Source: Candidatus Accumulibacter conexus (GTDB lineage: Bacteria; Pseudomonadota; Gammaproteobacteria; Burkholderiales; Rhodocyclaceae). Taken from it: DNA of 64,000 nucleotides. Shown one piece after another: positions 16,785 through 25,792 of the stretch. Location: NCBI GenBank assembly GCA_017592775.1, contig JAGFNJ010000030.1, positions 1 through 64,000 of the forward strand. The letters run 5' to 3'. The notes under the pieces were generated by a model that was not told where the DNA came from, searched no databases, and was given only the letters and a program-made list of their open reading frames with translations. Within the stretch, counting starts at the first letter, position 1. Each line of letters begins with the position of its first letter. Position numbers and translations under genes: made by a program.

Positions 16785-18183
16785 CGGCAACAACAAGCTG
16801 CTCGCCATCCTCGGAACTTACAAGCCGGCACCCTGGCGCGGCCGCTACAGCCTGTCACGGCTGTTCTTCAACTTCTACCTGCTGGTCATGGGTTCCTTCG
16901 TGGCCATCGCGATCTTTGCCGACTTCGTCATCTCGACCGCGGTCAAGGGAATAACCGACGACTACACCAGCCGCTTCATGCGCGGCACGGTGTTGCTCAT
17001 CGAGGAGGAGTTGTTCCGCCGGCCCCGCTCGGAATGGACGCGAACGATCAAGGCTCTCGACCAGAGATTCGCCTATCGACTCGATATCGTCGACCGCTGG
17101 ACGCTGACGCTGCCCCCGAAGGAGGCCGAGAAGCTCGACAGCGGCGAGCTGGCGATCGACGTGCAGGGGGACATCATCTACCACCGCCTGAAGCAGACCC
17201 CGCAGATACTCGTCGTCGGACCGATCTCCCCGGAACGGAATCCAGAGTATCAGCGCGGCATGCCGCTCGACCTGCGCATCAGTCTGCTGACCTGGAGCCT
17301 GATCGGCGTCTGCCTGGCGATCGTCGTCTGGCTGTGGGTGCACCCCGTCTGGCGGGATCTCGAAGCGATGCGCCAGACCGCGCGTTCGCTCGGCGAAGGA
17401 CTCTTCGCGGCACGCGCGCCGGCGATGCGCAGCAGCGCCTTCAGGCCGCTCGCCGAGACGCTGAACGGCATGGCCGAGCGCATCCAGCGCCTGATCGCGA
17501 CGCAGAAGGAGTTGTCGAGCGCGATCTCGCACGAGTTGCGGACACCGATCGCGCGTCTGCGCTTCGCGCTCGAGATGCTCGCCACCGCCGACGAGAGAGC
17601 CGAACGCGAACGCCTGGCGGGGGCCATGGAGGGCGACCTGGACGAACTCGATGGACTGATCGACTCGAGCCTGACCTACGCCCGATTCGAACGCGAGCAA
17701 CCCGAGTTGCACCTGACCGAGGTCGAATTCGCACCGTGGCTCGATGAGCAGGTGGAAGCCGTCCGCGTCCTCGCCCGCAAGCTCGACCTGCAGGTCGACA
17801 GCAGCGCCCTGCCAGCGCTGCTGCACGTCGAACTCGACCGCAAGAGCATGCCCTACGCAATCGGCAATCTGCTGCGCAACGCCATCCGCTACGCCCGTGC
17901 CAGGGTCCGTGTCAGCGCCGAGGTGACCGCTGGCGAGATCCGGGTGCATGTCGACGACGACGGCATCGGCATCCCGGTCGAGGAGCGTGATCGCGTCTTC
18001 TCCGCCTTCACCCGGCTCGACCGTTCGCGCGACCGCTCGACCGGTGGCTACGGCCTCGGCCTGGCGATCGCGCGACTGGTTCTGGAGCAGCACAACGGTC
18101 GCGCCAGCGCCGCCGAGTCGCCGCTCGGCGGCGCCCGTCTGACGCTGAGCTGGCCACTGTCACAGAACGTCACCGAAAGCTGA
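16771..18183 (+). CDS. rstB: Sensor histidine kinase, RstB-like
   Basis: 470 aa inner-membrane kinase. There is a membrane helix at about residues 30-55, a periplasmic sensor segment to about 165, a second helix about 170-195, and HAMP about 195-250. The dimerisation/phosphotransfer domain has the H box SAISHELRTPIARLRF, and the ATPase domain has N (NLLRNAIRYA), G1 (DDDGIGIP) and G2 (GGYGLGLAIAR). Start at the ATG inside the rstA 3' end. The input signal is not evident from the sequence. Confidence 0.92.
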   Translation: MTGNSGNNKLLAILGTYKPAPWRGRYSLSRLFFNFYLLVMGSFVAIAIFADFVISTAVKGITDDYTSRFMRGTVLLIEEELFRRPRSEWTRTIKALDQRFAYRLDIVDRWTLTLPPKEAEKLDSGELAIDVQGDIIYHRLKQTPQILVVGPISPERNPEYQRGMPLDLRISLLTWSLIGVCLAIVVWLWVHPVWRDLEAMRQTARSLGEGLFAARAPAMRSSAFRPLAETLNGMAERIQRLIATQKELSSAISHELRTPIARLRFALEMLATADERAERERLAGAMEGDLDELDGLIDSSLTYARFEREQPELHLTEVEFAPWLDEQVEAVRVLARKLDLQVDSSALPALLHVELDRKSMPYAIGNLLRNAIRYARARVRVSAEVTAGEIRVHVDDDGIGIPVEERDRVFSAFTRLDRSRDRSTGGYGLGLAIARLVLEQHNGRASAAESPLGGARLTLSWPLSQNVTES

Positions 18184-18261
18184 CGCAATCACTGCAGACC
18201 CGGAAGACACCTGCCGACTATCATCCAGTCCTGTTGAATAAGCAATGAACCAGGAGACGAG

Positions 18262-18417
18262 ATGAGCGAGTTCAAACTCAATTGCGAGCAATTCCTTGCT
18301 GCCACGCGGCAGCACTTTTTCTCTGCCGAGCCGGCGTCCGATGGGTCGCCGGAGTCTCGTGAAGACGATCCGGCCAGCCATTGCGGCCGCGCCGAGCATC
18401 GTTGTCATGGCGGCTGA
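18262..18417 (+). CDS. Small hypothetical protein (51 aa)
   Basis: An ATG preceded by a good Shine-Dalgarno (AGGAGACGAG) opens a 51-codon frame starting MSEFKLNCEQF. The C-terminal half is rich in Asp, Glu, Ser, His and Cys and has no hydrophobic segment. The stop TGA overlaps the start of the next small ORF (TGATG), an arrangement that favours coupled translation. No family recognised. The coding call rests on the ribosome site and coupling. Confidence 0.45.
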   Translation: MSEFKLNCEQFLAATRQHFFSAEPASDGSPESREDDPASHCGRAEHRCHGG

Positions 18418-18614
18418 TGAGTACGCTGGCAGTGCCGTCGGAGCGGTTCCCGATCAGCGAAGGAGTCGGCCTGTTCGTCGGCATCGCCGCCTGGGATCTG
18501 CTCAGTGCCGGCGAGATGAACCTGCTCAAGTCCGCGCTGATCGCCGCCGCCGGTGCGCTGGCTTGGTACGCTGTCCGCTGCTGGCGGGCAACGGGCCGTG
18601 ACAAACGGCACTGA
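18417..18614 (+). CDS. Small membrane protein, hypothetical (65 aa)
   Basis: Starts at the ATG in TGATG, coupled to the preceding small ORF. The 65-aa product (MSTLAVPSERFPISEG...) has one or two hydrophobic stretches (VGLFVGIAAW and LIAAAGALAWYAV) and a basic tail (RCWRATGRDKRH), so it is likely an inner-membrane peptide. A strong terminator follows 110 bp later. An in-frame ATG upstream exists but the coupled start is preferred. No family recognised. Confidence 0.5.
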   Translation: MSTLAVPSERFPISEGVGLFVGIAAWDLLSAGEMNLLKSALIAAAGALAWYAVRCWRATGRDKRH

Positions 18615-18726
18615 GTCCGGTTCGATTGCTAGTCGCTGCTTCCTGTAGTGTCTGTAACTGTAGTCTGCGTGTTTCTGTTGTGCCTGGTTGACCCTCCCTT
18701 CCGCCCGTCCGAACGACGGACTTCCG

Positions 18727-18756
18727 ACCCGCACCAACGTGGCGCGGGTTTTTTTT
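18727..18756 (+). terminator. Rho-independent terminator
   Basis: ACCCGC and GCGGGT form a stem around an 11-nt loop, followed by eight T. It ends the small-ORF pair on the plus strand. Confidence 0.85.
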
Positions 18757-18796
18757 GCCCGCCGTTCCTGGCTGCGCCGCTGCCGGCAGCATGCGC

Positions 18797-20173
18797 TCAG
18801 AGCGCGGCCGGCGGGGTCGCGGCCGGCGGGGTCGCTGCCGGCGGGGTCGCTGCCAGCGGCGTCGCTGCGGGCGAGACCACACCCGGCGGACTGCCGATCA
18901 GCCGCACTTCACGCTGCGGAAAGGGGATCTCGATGCCGTTCTCGCGAAACGAGCGCCAGATCATGATGTTGATCGCCGAGCGAACGCCGCCGGTGCCTTC
19001 CTGCGGGTCGCCGATCCAGAAGCCAAGGTCGAGGTTGATGCCGCTGTCGGCAAAGGCCGCCAGCAGAACCTGTGGCGGCGGCTCGGCCAGCACCCGCGGC
19101 TGCGCCCGTGCCGCCTCGTTCATCAGCCGCATTGCCAGTTCCAGGTCCGTGCCATAGCTCACCTGCAGCGAGACGATGACGCGCACCTGCGAATCACTGT
19201 ATGACTCGTTGCGGATGATGTTGGAAACCAGGTACTCGTTCGGGATGATGACCTCGGTGCCGGTCAGCGTGCGCAGGACGGTGTAGCGGGCGGTGATCTG
19301 GCTTACCACCCCCGAGGTCGTGGCGTCGATCGCCACTAGGTGGCCGAGACGAATCGAGCGGTCGAGCAGGATGATGAAGCCGCTGACATAATTGCTGGCG
19401 ATCTTCTGCAGACCGAGCCCGAGGCCGACGGCGAGTGCGCCGCTGAAGACCGACAGCGCGGTGATGTCGATGCCGACGATCGACAGCCCGAGCAGCAGGG
19501 CGATCACCGACAGGACGGCCTTGACCAGACGGCCGAGCACGACGCGCATGTTGGAGTCGATCGTCTCGCTGGCCAGCAGCCGCGCCTCGATCTCGCGCGA
19601 CAGCCACAGTGCCAGCAGGACGGTCAACACCACCGTCACTAGCCCGCTGAGCAGCGTCCATAGGTCGAGCTTCTGCTTGCCGGCGGTGAAGCTCACCTGC
19701 TGCAGCAACTCGATCAGCGGTTCGGCAAGGCCGGTCAGGTGCAGAGCGAAGCCGAGCCAGACGACCGTCGCGATCAGGCGCTCGGAGGTCGCTACCCAGC
19801 CGCTCGGCGAGAAGGCGTGACGCAAGACGTAGACCGCCGCCCGCACGAGCGCCATCGACAGCAGCAGGGGCACGGCCAGGTCGAGCAGGCTGACCGGCCC
19901 GAGATGCCAGTGGCGGAAGGCGCGCCGGGCGATCACCACCAGCAGCAGCGCCAGCAGCGGAAATGACACCCGCTTCAGGCTGCCGCTGCCGAAGGCGCGC
20001 AGGGCACCGTAGGGCGCGGCCGCAGCCGCAGTCTCGCGCCGCTGCCAGAGGCGCGCCGTACCCCAGGCGACGAGCAGGCTGAGCAGCAGGGCAGACACCT
20101 GCCAGAGAAAGCCGGGATCCTGCAGATCGCGCCAGAGTTCGAACAACAGGGCAAACATCTCCTTCTCGCTCAT
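18797..20173 (-). CDS. MscS-family mechanosensitive channel
   Basis: 458 aa. Several N-terminal membrane helices (about 20-240) precede the MscS pore helix TM3 (LSVFSGALAVGLGLGLQKIASNYVSG; Gly/Ala-rich). The cytoplasmic beta domain (DATTSGVVSQITARYTVLRT) and an alpha/beta cage end with FPQREVRLIG. The C-terminal tail consists of AATPP pentapeptide repeats encoded by 15-bp tandem repeats. Releases solutes on hypo-osmotic shock. The frame is open upstream, but the ATG at 20173 overlaps the rsmB stop by 4 nt and gives a natural N-terminus (MSEKEMFALL). Confidence 0.9.
   Translation of the reverse strand: MSEKEMFALLFELWRDLQDPGFLWQVSALLLSLLVAWGTARLWQRRETAAAAAPYGALRAFGSGSLKRVSFPLLALLLVVIARRAFRHWHLGPVSLLDLAVPLLLSMALVRAAVYVLRHAFSPSGWVATSERLIATVVWLGFALHLTGLAEPLIELLQQVSFTAGKQKLDLWTLLSGLVTVVLTVLLALWLSREIEARLLASETIDSNMRVVLGRLVKAVLSVIALLLGLSIVGIDITALSVFSGALAVGLGLGLQKIASNYVSGFIILLDRSIRLGHLVAIDATTSGVVSQITARYTVLRTLTGTEVIIPNEYLVSNIIRNESYSDSQVRVIVSLQVSYGTDLELAMRLMNEAARAQPRVLAEPPPQVLLAAFADSGINLDLGFWIGDPQEGTGGVRSAINIMIWRSFRENGIEIPFPQREVRLIGSPPGVVSPAATPLAATPPAATPPAATPPAAL
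18804..18863. repeat. Four 15-bp tandem repeats in the 3' end of the MscS gene
   Basis: Units of GCGGCCGGCGGGGTC (two exact, two with small changes) encode successive AATPP-like pentapeptides. They are in frame, so copy-number change would alter tail length without a frameshift. Confidence 0.85.
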
Positions 20174-21429
20174 TGCCTCCTCTCCATTGCCGTCGCAAAA
20201 AAGCCATCGGTCGCGTGCCGATGCGGCAGCAACCGCAGTCGCTCGCCAGTATCCAGCGCGATGTCCTGCTGCTGCAGGATCTGCCCCGCCGGGCAGGTGA
20301 CGAACTGCGGGTGCTGCGCCAGGAAACCGTCGACGATGCGGTCGTTCTCCTCCTCGAGCAGGCTGCAGGTCGCGTACACCAGCCGCCCACCCGGTTTCAC
20401 GAGACTGGCGGCAGCGGCGAGGATCGCCGCCTGCTTCGCCGCCAGCTCGACGACGCTCGCCGGGCTCTGTCGCCACTTGAGGTCCGGGTTGCGGCGCAGC
20501 GTGCCCAGACCCGAGCACGGCGCGTCGACCAGGACGCGATCGAGCTTGCCGGCGAGACGGCCGACACGGGCGTCACGTTCCGACTCGATGCGCACCGGGT
20601 GCACGTTCGACAGGCCGGAGCGCGCCAGGCGCGGCTTCAATTTCGCCAGCCGGCGCTCGGCAACATCGAAGGCATAGAGCCGGCCCTGCGAGCGCATCAG
20701 CGCCCCGAGCAGCAGGGTCTTGCCGCCGGCGCCAGCACAGAAGTCGGCGACCATCTGGCCACGCCGCGGCTGCAGCAGAAAGCCGAGCAACTGGCTGCCT
20801 TCGTCCTGCACCTCGATGCAGCCGTCGATGAACAGGGGATGCCTCGCCAGCGCCGGCTTGCCCGCGAGGCGGATTCCCAGCGGCGAATACGGGCACGGGC
20901 TGGCTGCCAGGCCGCTTTCGAGCAGCTTCTGCAGCACTTCGTCGCGCCCGGCCTTGAGCGGGTTGACGCGCAGGTCGAGCGGCGCCGGTTGATTGAGCGC
21001 GGCCGCCAGGCGCTCGAGTTCGTCGGCGGCGAAGCCGGCCAGCAGTTCGCCGTACAGCCAGTCGGGCAGATCGAGCCGCACGGCAGGCGGCAGGTCCTCG
21101 ACCCGCACCGCCTTCGCCTGTGCCAGCCACTTGCTCTCCGACTCGCTCAATACCTCCGCCAACTGTCGCCGGTTCATCCCCTGCACGCAGGCCAGTGCCG
21201 CCAGCAGCAGGCGGCGCGAACTCAGGTCACCGGCGCAGCGTGCCGACAGCGAGCGCTTGCGCCGCAGAACCGCAAACACCAGTTCGGCAACGAAGCCGCG
21301 CTCGCCATGTCCCAGTTCGCGATGTTGCCGGAAGTAGGCGGCAACCACCTGGTCGGCGGCGAAGGGCGAGCGCAGGAGTTCACCCAGCAGCGCTTGAGCA
21401 TGATGAAACAGCGGCGGTGTCACGCGCAT
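20170..21429 (-). CDS. rsmB: 16S rRNA (cytosine-C5) methyltransferase, RsmB/NOP family
   Basis: 419 aa. The N-terminal NusB-like helical domain (1-140) is followed by a Rossmann AdoMet domain with FCAGAGGKTLLLGA near residue 232, the PCS motif in VDAPCSGLGTLRRNPD near 300, and the second catalytic-region Cys in YATCSLL near 355. Methylates a cytosine of 16S rRNA, C967 if it is a true RsmB. Start ATG at 21429, a few bp after the DUF3108 gene stop; the stop overlaps the MscS start. Confidence 0.88.
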   Translation of the reverse strand: MRVTPPLFHHAQALLGELLRSPFAADQVVAAYFRQHRELGHGERGFVAELVFAVLRRKRSLSARCAGDLSSRRLLLAALACVQGMNRRQLAEVLSESESKWLAQAKAVRVEDLPPAVRLDLPDWLYGELLAGFAADELERLAAALNQPAPLDLRVNPLKAGRDEVLQKLLESGLAASPCPYSPLGIRLAGKPALARHPLFIDGCIEVQDEGSQLLGFLLQPRRGQMVADFCAGAGGKTLLLGALMRSQGRLYAFDVAERRLAKLKPRLARSGLSNVHPVRIESERDARVGRLAGKLDRVLVDAPCSGLGTLRRNPDLKWRQSPASVVELAAKQAAILAAAASLVKPGGRLVYATCSLLEEENDRIVDGFLAQHPQFVTCPAGQILQQQDIALDTGERLRLLPHRHATDGFFATAMERRQ

Positions 21430-21431
21430 GC

Positions 21432-22469
21432 TCAGGGCTCCTCGCCGACTTCGATGGCAGTGGCCACCTGGACATAGAGGTTGCCCCGACGGTCCACGTA
21501 GCGAATCTTCACCGGCAGCAGCCCGCGCTCGCGGGCGAGCCAGAGTTCGGTCGACGCCACACCGGGAACCCGCAGGTGCAGGCTCTTGAAGGTTCCGGCG
21601 GGAGTCTCGACCTCCTCGTCGGGAAGGACCTCGAGCCGGTAGCGCGCATATTTCCGGCCGGTGACGACCGACAGCTCGTGACCGGTCGCGAGGTCACCAA
21701 GCAGGCCGAGCTGGTAATTCAGCGACAGCAGATCCTGCGCTCCGGCGCTGAGCGTCTGCGCTGACCGATCGGACAGGTGCACCTGCATCTGCTGCCAGTC
21801 GAAGTCGGCCCGCTCCTCCTTCTCCCGTCCCGTCTGGCGCGTGACGAAGCGTTCCGGCTGCAGCCCGGCGGTGCTCAGCCGGCCGCTGCTTTCGACTTCG
21901 AGCCGCAGCGGCCGGAAGAAGCCGATCAGGCCGCTGGTCTCGGTGACGGCGGTGATGCGATAGACCCCATTCCCGGCTTCCCACGAGTGCGTCGCGCGAC
22001 CGATCTGGAAACCCGGATCGCCGCTCTCGACGGAATAGCGGATGACTCCGCGTGCTCGCAACGAGGCGACGGCCACAGCCACCGCGTCCGCCGCCGCGCC
22101 GACACCCTGCCCCACCGTCGCTGGCTCGGCGATCGCCTCGGCTGCAGCCGCCCCTTCGTCGGCCGCTGCAGCCGAGCCTGGCGGCGATGCCGGCGTTTCT
22201 GCCGGGACCTCCGCCAGGGCCAGCCGCGGCGACGGCGCCGCCTGCCTGCCCGCCGCCGGCGGCCGCCGCTTGCGAACGGGAGGGGGTGGCGCCGCGACGG
22301 GCGCTGCTGGTGCCGTCGCGTGCGCCGGCTGCGCCGTCGCCGGCGGCTTCAGCTCGGCCGACAGCGGCGGCGGCTCGGCAGGAAAGGACAGATCGACCTC
22401 CGGAACGAACAGTACGACAGTATGCAGGCCAAGCGACGCGGCAAGCGCGAAGATCAGCAGGGCGGGCAT
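21432..22469 (-). CDS. DUF3108 domain protein with Pro/Ala-rich N-terminal linker
   Basis: 345 aa. A single hydrophobic segment at residues 3-22 serves as an anchor or uncleaved signal. It is followed by a Pro/Ala-rich spacer (about 30-115) of the kind that spans the periplasm, and a C-terminal DUF3108 beta domain (about 140-340: YSVESGDPGFQIGRATHSWE ... GLIGFFRPLRL ... ERFVTRQTGR). The family is periplasmic or envelope-linked with unknown function. The start overlaps the purN 3' end by 16 nt, giving the chain purN-DUF3108-rsmB-mscS. Confidence 0.85.
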   Translation of the reverse strand: MPALLIFALAASLGLHTVVLFVPEVDLSFPAEPPPLSAELKPPATAQPAHATAPAAPVAAPPPPVRKRRPPAAGRQAAPSPRLALAEVPAETPASPPGSAAAADEGAAAAEAIAEPATVGQGVGAAADAVAVAVASLRARGVIRYSVESGDPGFQIGRATHSWEAGNGVYRITAVTETSGLIGFFRPLRLEVESSGRLSTAGLQPERFVTRQTGREKEERADFDWQQMQVHLSDRSAQTLSAGAQDLLSLNYQLGLLGDLATGHELSVVTGRKYARYRLEVLPDEEVETPAGTFKSLHLRVPGVASTELWLARERGLLPVKIRYVDRRGNLYVQVATAIEVGEEP

Positions 22470-23116
22470 GGGTCGGGCTGCGGCGCGATCAGGACGCCCG
22501 CACCATCCGGCGCAGACTCGAGCAGCACGCGGCCGGCATGAACCCGCAGCCGCCCCTCGGCAAACCAGCGCACGGCCTGCGGATAGATGACATGCTCCTG
22601 CGCCAGAACCCGTGCCGCGAGCAGGTCCTCGTCGTCGCCATCGAGCACCGGCACCGCTGCCTGGATGATCATCGGCCCGTGGTCGAGATCGGCAGTGACG
22701 AAATGCACCGTACAGCCATGAATCCGCACCCCCTCGGACAGGGCGCGGCGATGCGTGTGCAGGCCGGGAAAAGCCGGCAGCAACGACGGATGGATATTGA
22801 TCAGACGGCCGTCGAAGCGGCGCACGAAGTCAGCGCCGAGGATTCGCATGAAACCGGCGAGGACGACCAGATCGGGCACGAAGACCTCGATCGCCGCAGC
22901 GAGCGCGCTGTCGAACTGCTCGCGCTCGGCAAACAGTCGATGATCGACAACGCCGGTCGCGACGCCACGCGCGGCGGCAGTGAGCAGCCCCTGCGCGTCG
23001 GGACGGTTGGCGATGACGCCGACGATCGTCGCCGGCAGCGCACCGGAATCGCTCGCCGCCAGCAGCGAAGCCATGTTGCTGCCGCGGCCCGAGATCAGGA
23101 TGACGACCCGGGTCAT
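22454..23116 (-). CDS. purN: Phosphoribosylglycinamide formyltransferase 1
   Basis: Transfers a formyl group from 10-formyl-THF to GAR in purine synthesis. 220 aa. N-terminal phosphate loop LISGRGSNMASL, the catalytic N-H-D set in GRLINIHPSLLPAFPG and HFVTADLDHGPMI. The frame stays open far upstream (antisense to mutL), but the ATG at 23116 gives the canonical N-terminus MTRVVILISGRGSN. The C-terminal 15 residues overlap the next gene. Confidence 0.95.
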   Translation of the reverse strand: MTRVVILISGRGSNMASLLAASDSGALPATIVGVIANRPDAQGLLTAAARGVATGVVDHRLFAEREQFDSALAAAIEVFVPDLVVLAGFMRILGADFVRRFDGRLINIHPSLLPAFPGLHTHRRALSEGVRIHGCTVHFVTADLDHGPMIIQAAVPVLDGDDEDLLAARVLAQEHVIYPQAVRWFAEGRLRVHAGRVLLESAPDGAGVLIAPQPDPCPPC

Positions 23117-23238
23117 TTTCCCACTCCCGCCAGCGCCGACAGCCGCTGCCGGCGAGCGCCATGGCGCCGCTCGAGGCGACCGCCGGCCACGGCCATGGCG
23201 GAAGGTGGCGGCCAGGGCCCGCCGCGACGCGGCATGTC

Positions 23239-23874
23239 TCAGGCCCGCCTGTGCTGGAGCCAGCCAACCACCACCGGCACCAGGGAAATGGCGATGATCG
23301 CCAGGATCACCAGCGACAGGTTCTTCTGAATCCAGGGCAGATTGCCGAACCAGTAGCCCGCCAGAGTCAGCGAGCCGACCCAACCCAGCCCGCCAACCAG
23401 ATTGAAGAAGGTGAAGCGGGAGTAACTCATCGCACCGATGCCGGCGACGAAGGGGGCAAAGGTGCGAAACAGCGGCAGGAAACGCGAGATGACCAAGGTC
23501 TTTCCGCCATGCTTCTCGTAGAACGCGTGCGTCTTCTCGAGCGCCGTCTTGTTGAAGAAGCGCGACTGCTCCCATTGAAAGACCCGCGGCCCGAGGAAAC
23601 GGCCGATCTGATAGTTCACCATGTTGCCCAGAACCGCCGCCACGGCGAGAACGGCCAGCAGGACGACGATGTCCATTCCACCCAGCGCGGCCAGCGCGCC
23701 GGCGACGAAGAGCAGCGAGTCGCCCGGCAGGAAGGGGGTGACGACGAAACCGGTCTCGCTGAAGATGATGACGAAGAGGATGGCGTAGATCCACTGCCCG
23801 TACTGCTGTACCAGCACCGCCAGGTGCTTGTCGAGGTGCAGGATGATGTCGATGAAGCTGGCGAGATATTCCAT
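23239..23874 (-). CDS. DedA family membrane protein
   Basis: 211 aa with DedA/SNARE-associated (VTT) topology. Marker motifs: FSETGFVVTPFLPGDSLLFVAGALAA near residue 45 and FLPLFRTFAPFVAGIGAMSY near 130, with amphipathic re-entrant helices and C-terminal membrane segments. The family acts in membrane homeostasis; recent work links it to undecaprenyl-phosphate or phospholipid flipping. An upstream ATG would add 9 residues; the chosen start aligns with the family N-terminus (MEYLASFIDIILHLD). Confidence 0.92.
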   Translation of the reverse strand: MEYLASFIDIILHLDKHLAVLVQQYGQWIYAILFVIIFSETGFVVTPFLPGDSLLFVAGALAALGGMDIVVLLAVLAVAAVLGNMVNYQIGRFLGPRVFQWEQSRFFNKTALEKTHAFYEKHGGKTLVISRFLPLFRTFAPFVAGIGAMSYSRFTFFNLVGGLGWVGSLTLAGYWFGNLPWIQKNLSLVILAIIAISLVPVVVGWLQHRRA

Positions 23875-23941
23875 CGGCGGCACGGTGTGGGCTGTCGGCA
23901 AGCCGCGATTCTACCGGAAGCCGCGCCGGTATAATCCGGCA

Positions 23942-25792
23942 ATGCTCGAAACACCGCGAATCCACCTCCTTCCCGACCTGCTGATCAGCCAGATCGCCGC
24001 TGGCGAAGTGGTGGACCGGCCGGCCTCCGTGCTCAAGGAACTGCTCGAGAACGCCCTCGATGCCGGCAGCTCGACGATCCAGGTCCAGCTCGAGGAGGGC
24101 GGCGTCAAGCTGATGCGGGTCAGTGACGACGGCAACGGGATCGCCGTCGATGAACTGCCGCTGGCGCTCGTCCGCCACGCGACATCGAAGATCGCTTCGC
24201 TGGACGACCTCGAACGCGTCGGCACACTGGGCTTCCGCGGCGAGGCGCTGGCTTCGGTCGCTGCCGTCTCCCGCCTGACACTGACCAGTCGGGCGACCGC
24301 CAGCGGCGGTTCGGCCGGACAACATGCCTGGCGACTCGGCGGCGAAGCCGGTGCGACGCCGGAGCCGGCCGCGCTCGCCGCCGGCTCCGTCGTCGAGATG
24401 CGCGACCTGTACTACAACACGCCGGCGCGGCGAAAGTTCCTCAAGTCCGCGAGCACCGAGTTCGCGCATTGCTCCGAGACCCTCCGGCGCATCGCTCTGG
24501 CGCATCCGGAGGTCGCTTTCACCCTCACCCACAACGGCCGCGTCAGCCTGCACCTGGCGCGCAGCGATGCACGCGCGCGTGCCGCGGCGATTCTCGGCGA
24601 GGACTTCCTCGCCGAATCGCGCGCCCTCGATGCCACGGCCGGGCCGCTCCGCCTCGCCGGCTACTGTGCGCTGCCGGCCTACTCGCGTGCCCGCGGCGAC
24701 GCTCAATACTGCTACGTCAACGGCCGTTTCGTCCGCGACCGGCTGCTGACGCACGCACTGCGCGAGGCCTACCAGGATCTGCTGCACGGCAGCCGCTACC
24801 CGGCCTACTGCCTGTTCCTCGAACTCGACCCGGCAACGGTCGATGTCAACGTGCACCCGCAGAAGACCGAAGTCCGCTTCCGCGACTCGCGGGCGGTCCA
24901 CCAGTTCGTTTTCCACGCCGCCCAGCGCTGCCTCGCCGGACCAGCGGCAGCGCCGGCATCGACGGCGGCGAGCGACCAGACCGCGCCGGCTTTCCCCGCC
25001 GCGCCGGCGTCGCAGCCGCTGCCGGCGACGACCGCCGCTGCGCCCGGGCAGCATTTCGCAGCCGCCAGCCGCCCGCCATGGCAGGGTTCGCTCGGCGTCG
25101 GCGAGGCGACCCGCAGCGCGGCGTACGAGGCTTTCGCCGCCGCTGCCCGCCTGCCGCTGGCGCCCGCACCGGCGGGCGAGTCGCCAGCGACGACGAGCGA
25201 CGACGCCGCGCCGCCACTGGGCTACGCGCTGGCGCAACTGCACGGGGTCTATATCCTGGCGCAGAACGCAGCCGGCCTGGTGGTCGTCGACATGCACGCA
25301 GCACACGAGCGCATCCTCTACGAGAAGCTCAAGCGCGCGCTCGAACAGCAGCGACTGGCAGCGCAGGCGCTGCTGATTCCGGCCGTCTTCAGCGCCGACG
25401 AGATCGACGTCGCCGCCGCCGAAGAGCATTCGACGACGCTGCAGCGGCTCGGCTTCGACATCGCGCCGGTCGGTCCGCGGCAACTGGCGGTGCGCAGCGT
25501 CCCCGCGCTGCTGCTCGCCGCCGATCCGGCCGCTCTCGCGCGCTCGCTGCTGGCCGAACTGCGCGAGCACGGGGCGACCGAAATGGCGACGGCGCAACGC
25601 AACGAGTTCCTCGCCAGCATGGCCTGCCAGGGCGCGGTGCGCGCGCGACGACTGCTCTCGGTCGCCGAGATGAACGCCCTCCTGCGGCAGATGGAGGAGA
25701 CCGAGCGCTCCGACCATTGCAACCACGGCCGGCCGACCTGGATGCAGCTCAGCATGACCGATCTCGACCGTCACTTCCTGCGCGGCCGGTGA
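23942..25792 (+). CDS. mutL: DNA mismatch repair protein MutL
   Basis: 616 aa. N-terminal GHKL ATPase with [16 protein letters not shown] and GFRGEALAS; Ala/Pro-rich linker about 330-420; C-terminal dimerisation domain. The C-terminal domain keeps a DxHA(X)2E(X)4E motif ([12 protein letters not shown]) and the ACQGAVRA and CNHGRP metal-site motifs, so it is the endonuclease-proficient type found in bacteria without MutH. The stop overlaps the miaA GTG start (GTGA). Confidence 0.96.
   Translation: MLETPRIHLLPDLLISQIAAGEVVDRPASVLKELLENALDAGSSTIQVQLEEGGVKLMRVSDDGNGIAVDELPLALVRHATSKIASLDDLERVGTLGFRGEALASVAAVSRLTLTSRATASGGSAGQHAWRLGGEAGATPEPAALAAGSVVEMRDLYYNTPARRKFLKSASTEFAHCSETLRRIALAHPEVAFTLTHNGRVSLHLARSDARARAAAILGEDFLAESRALDATAGPLRLAGYCALPAYSRARGDAQYCYVNGRFVRDRLLTHALREAYQDLLHGSRYPAYCLFLELDPATVDVNVHPQKTEVRFRDSRAVHQFVFHAAQRCLAGPAAAPASTAASDQTAPAFPAAPASQPLPATTAAAPGQHFAAASRPPWQGSLGVGEATRSAAYEAFAAAARLPLAPAPAGESPATTSDDAAPPLGYALAQLHGVYILAQNAAGLVVVDMHAAHERILYEKLKRALEQQRLAAQALLIPAVFSADEIDVAAAEEHSTTLQRLGFDIAPVGPRQLAVRSVPALLLAADPAALARSLLAELREHGATEMATAQRNEFLASMACQGAVRARRLLSVAEMNALLRQMEETERSDHCNHGRPTWMQLSMTDLDRHFLRGR

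Noticed and set aside
18804-18863. Repeats considered as a CRISPR array
   Set aside because: Units are contiguous without spacers and encode an in-frame pentapeptide; no cas genes in the window.
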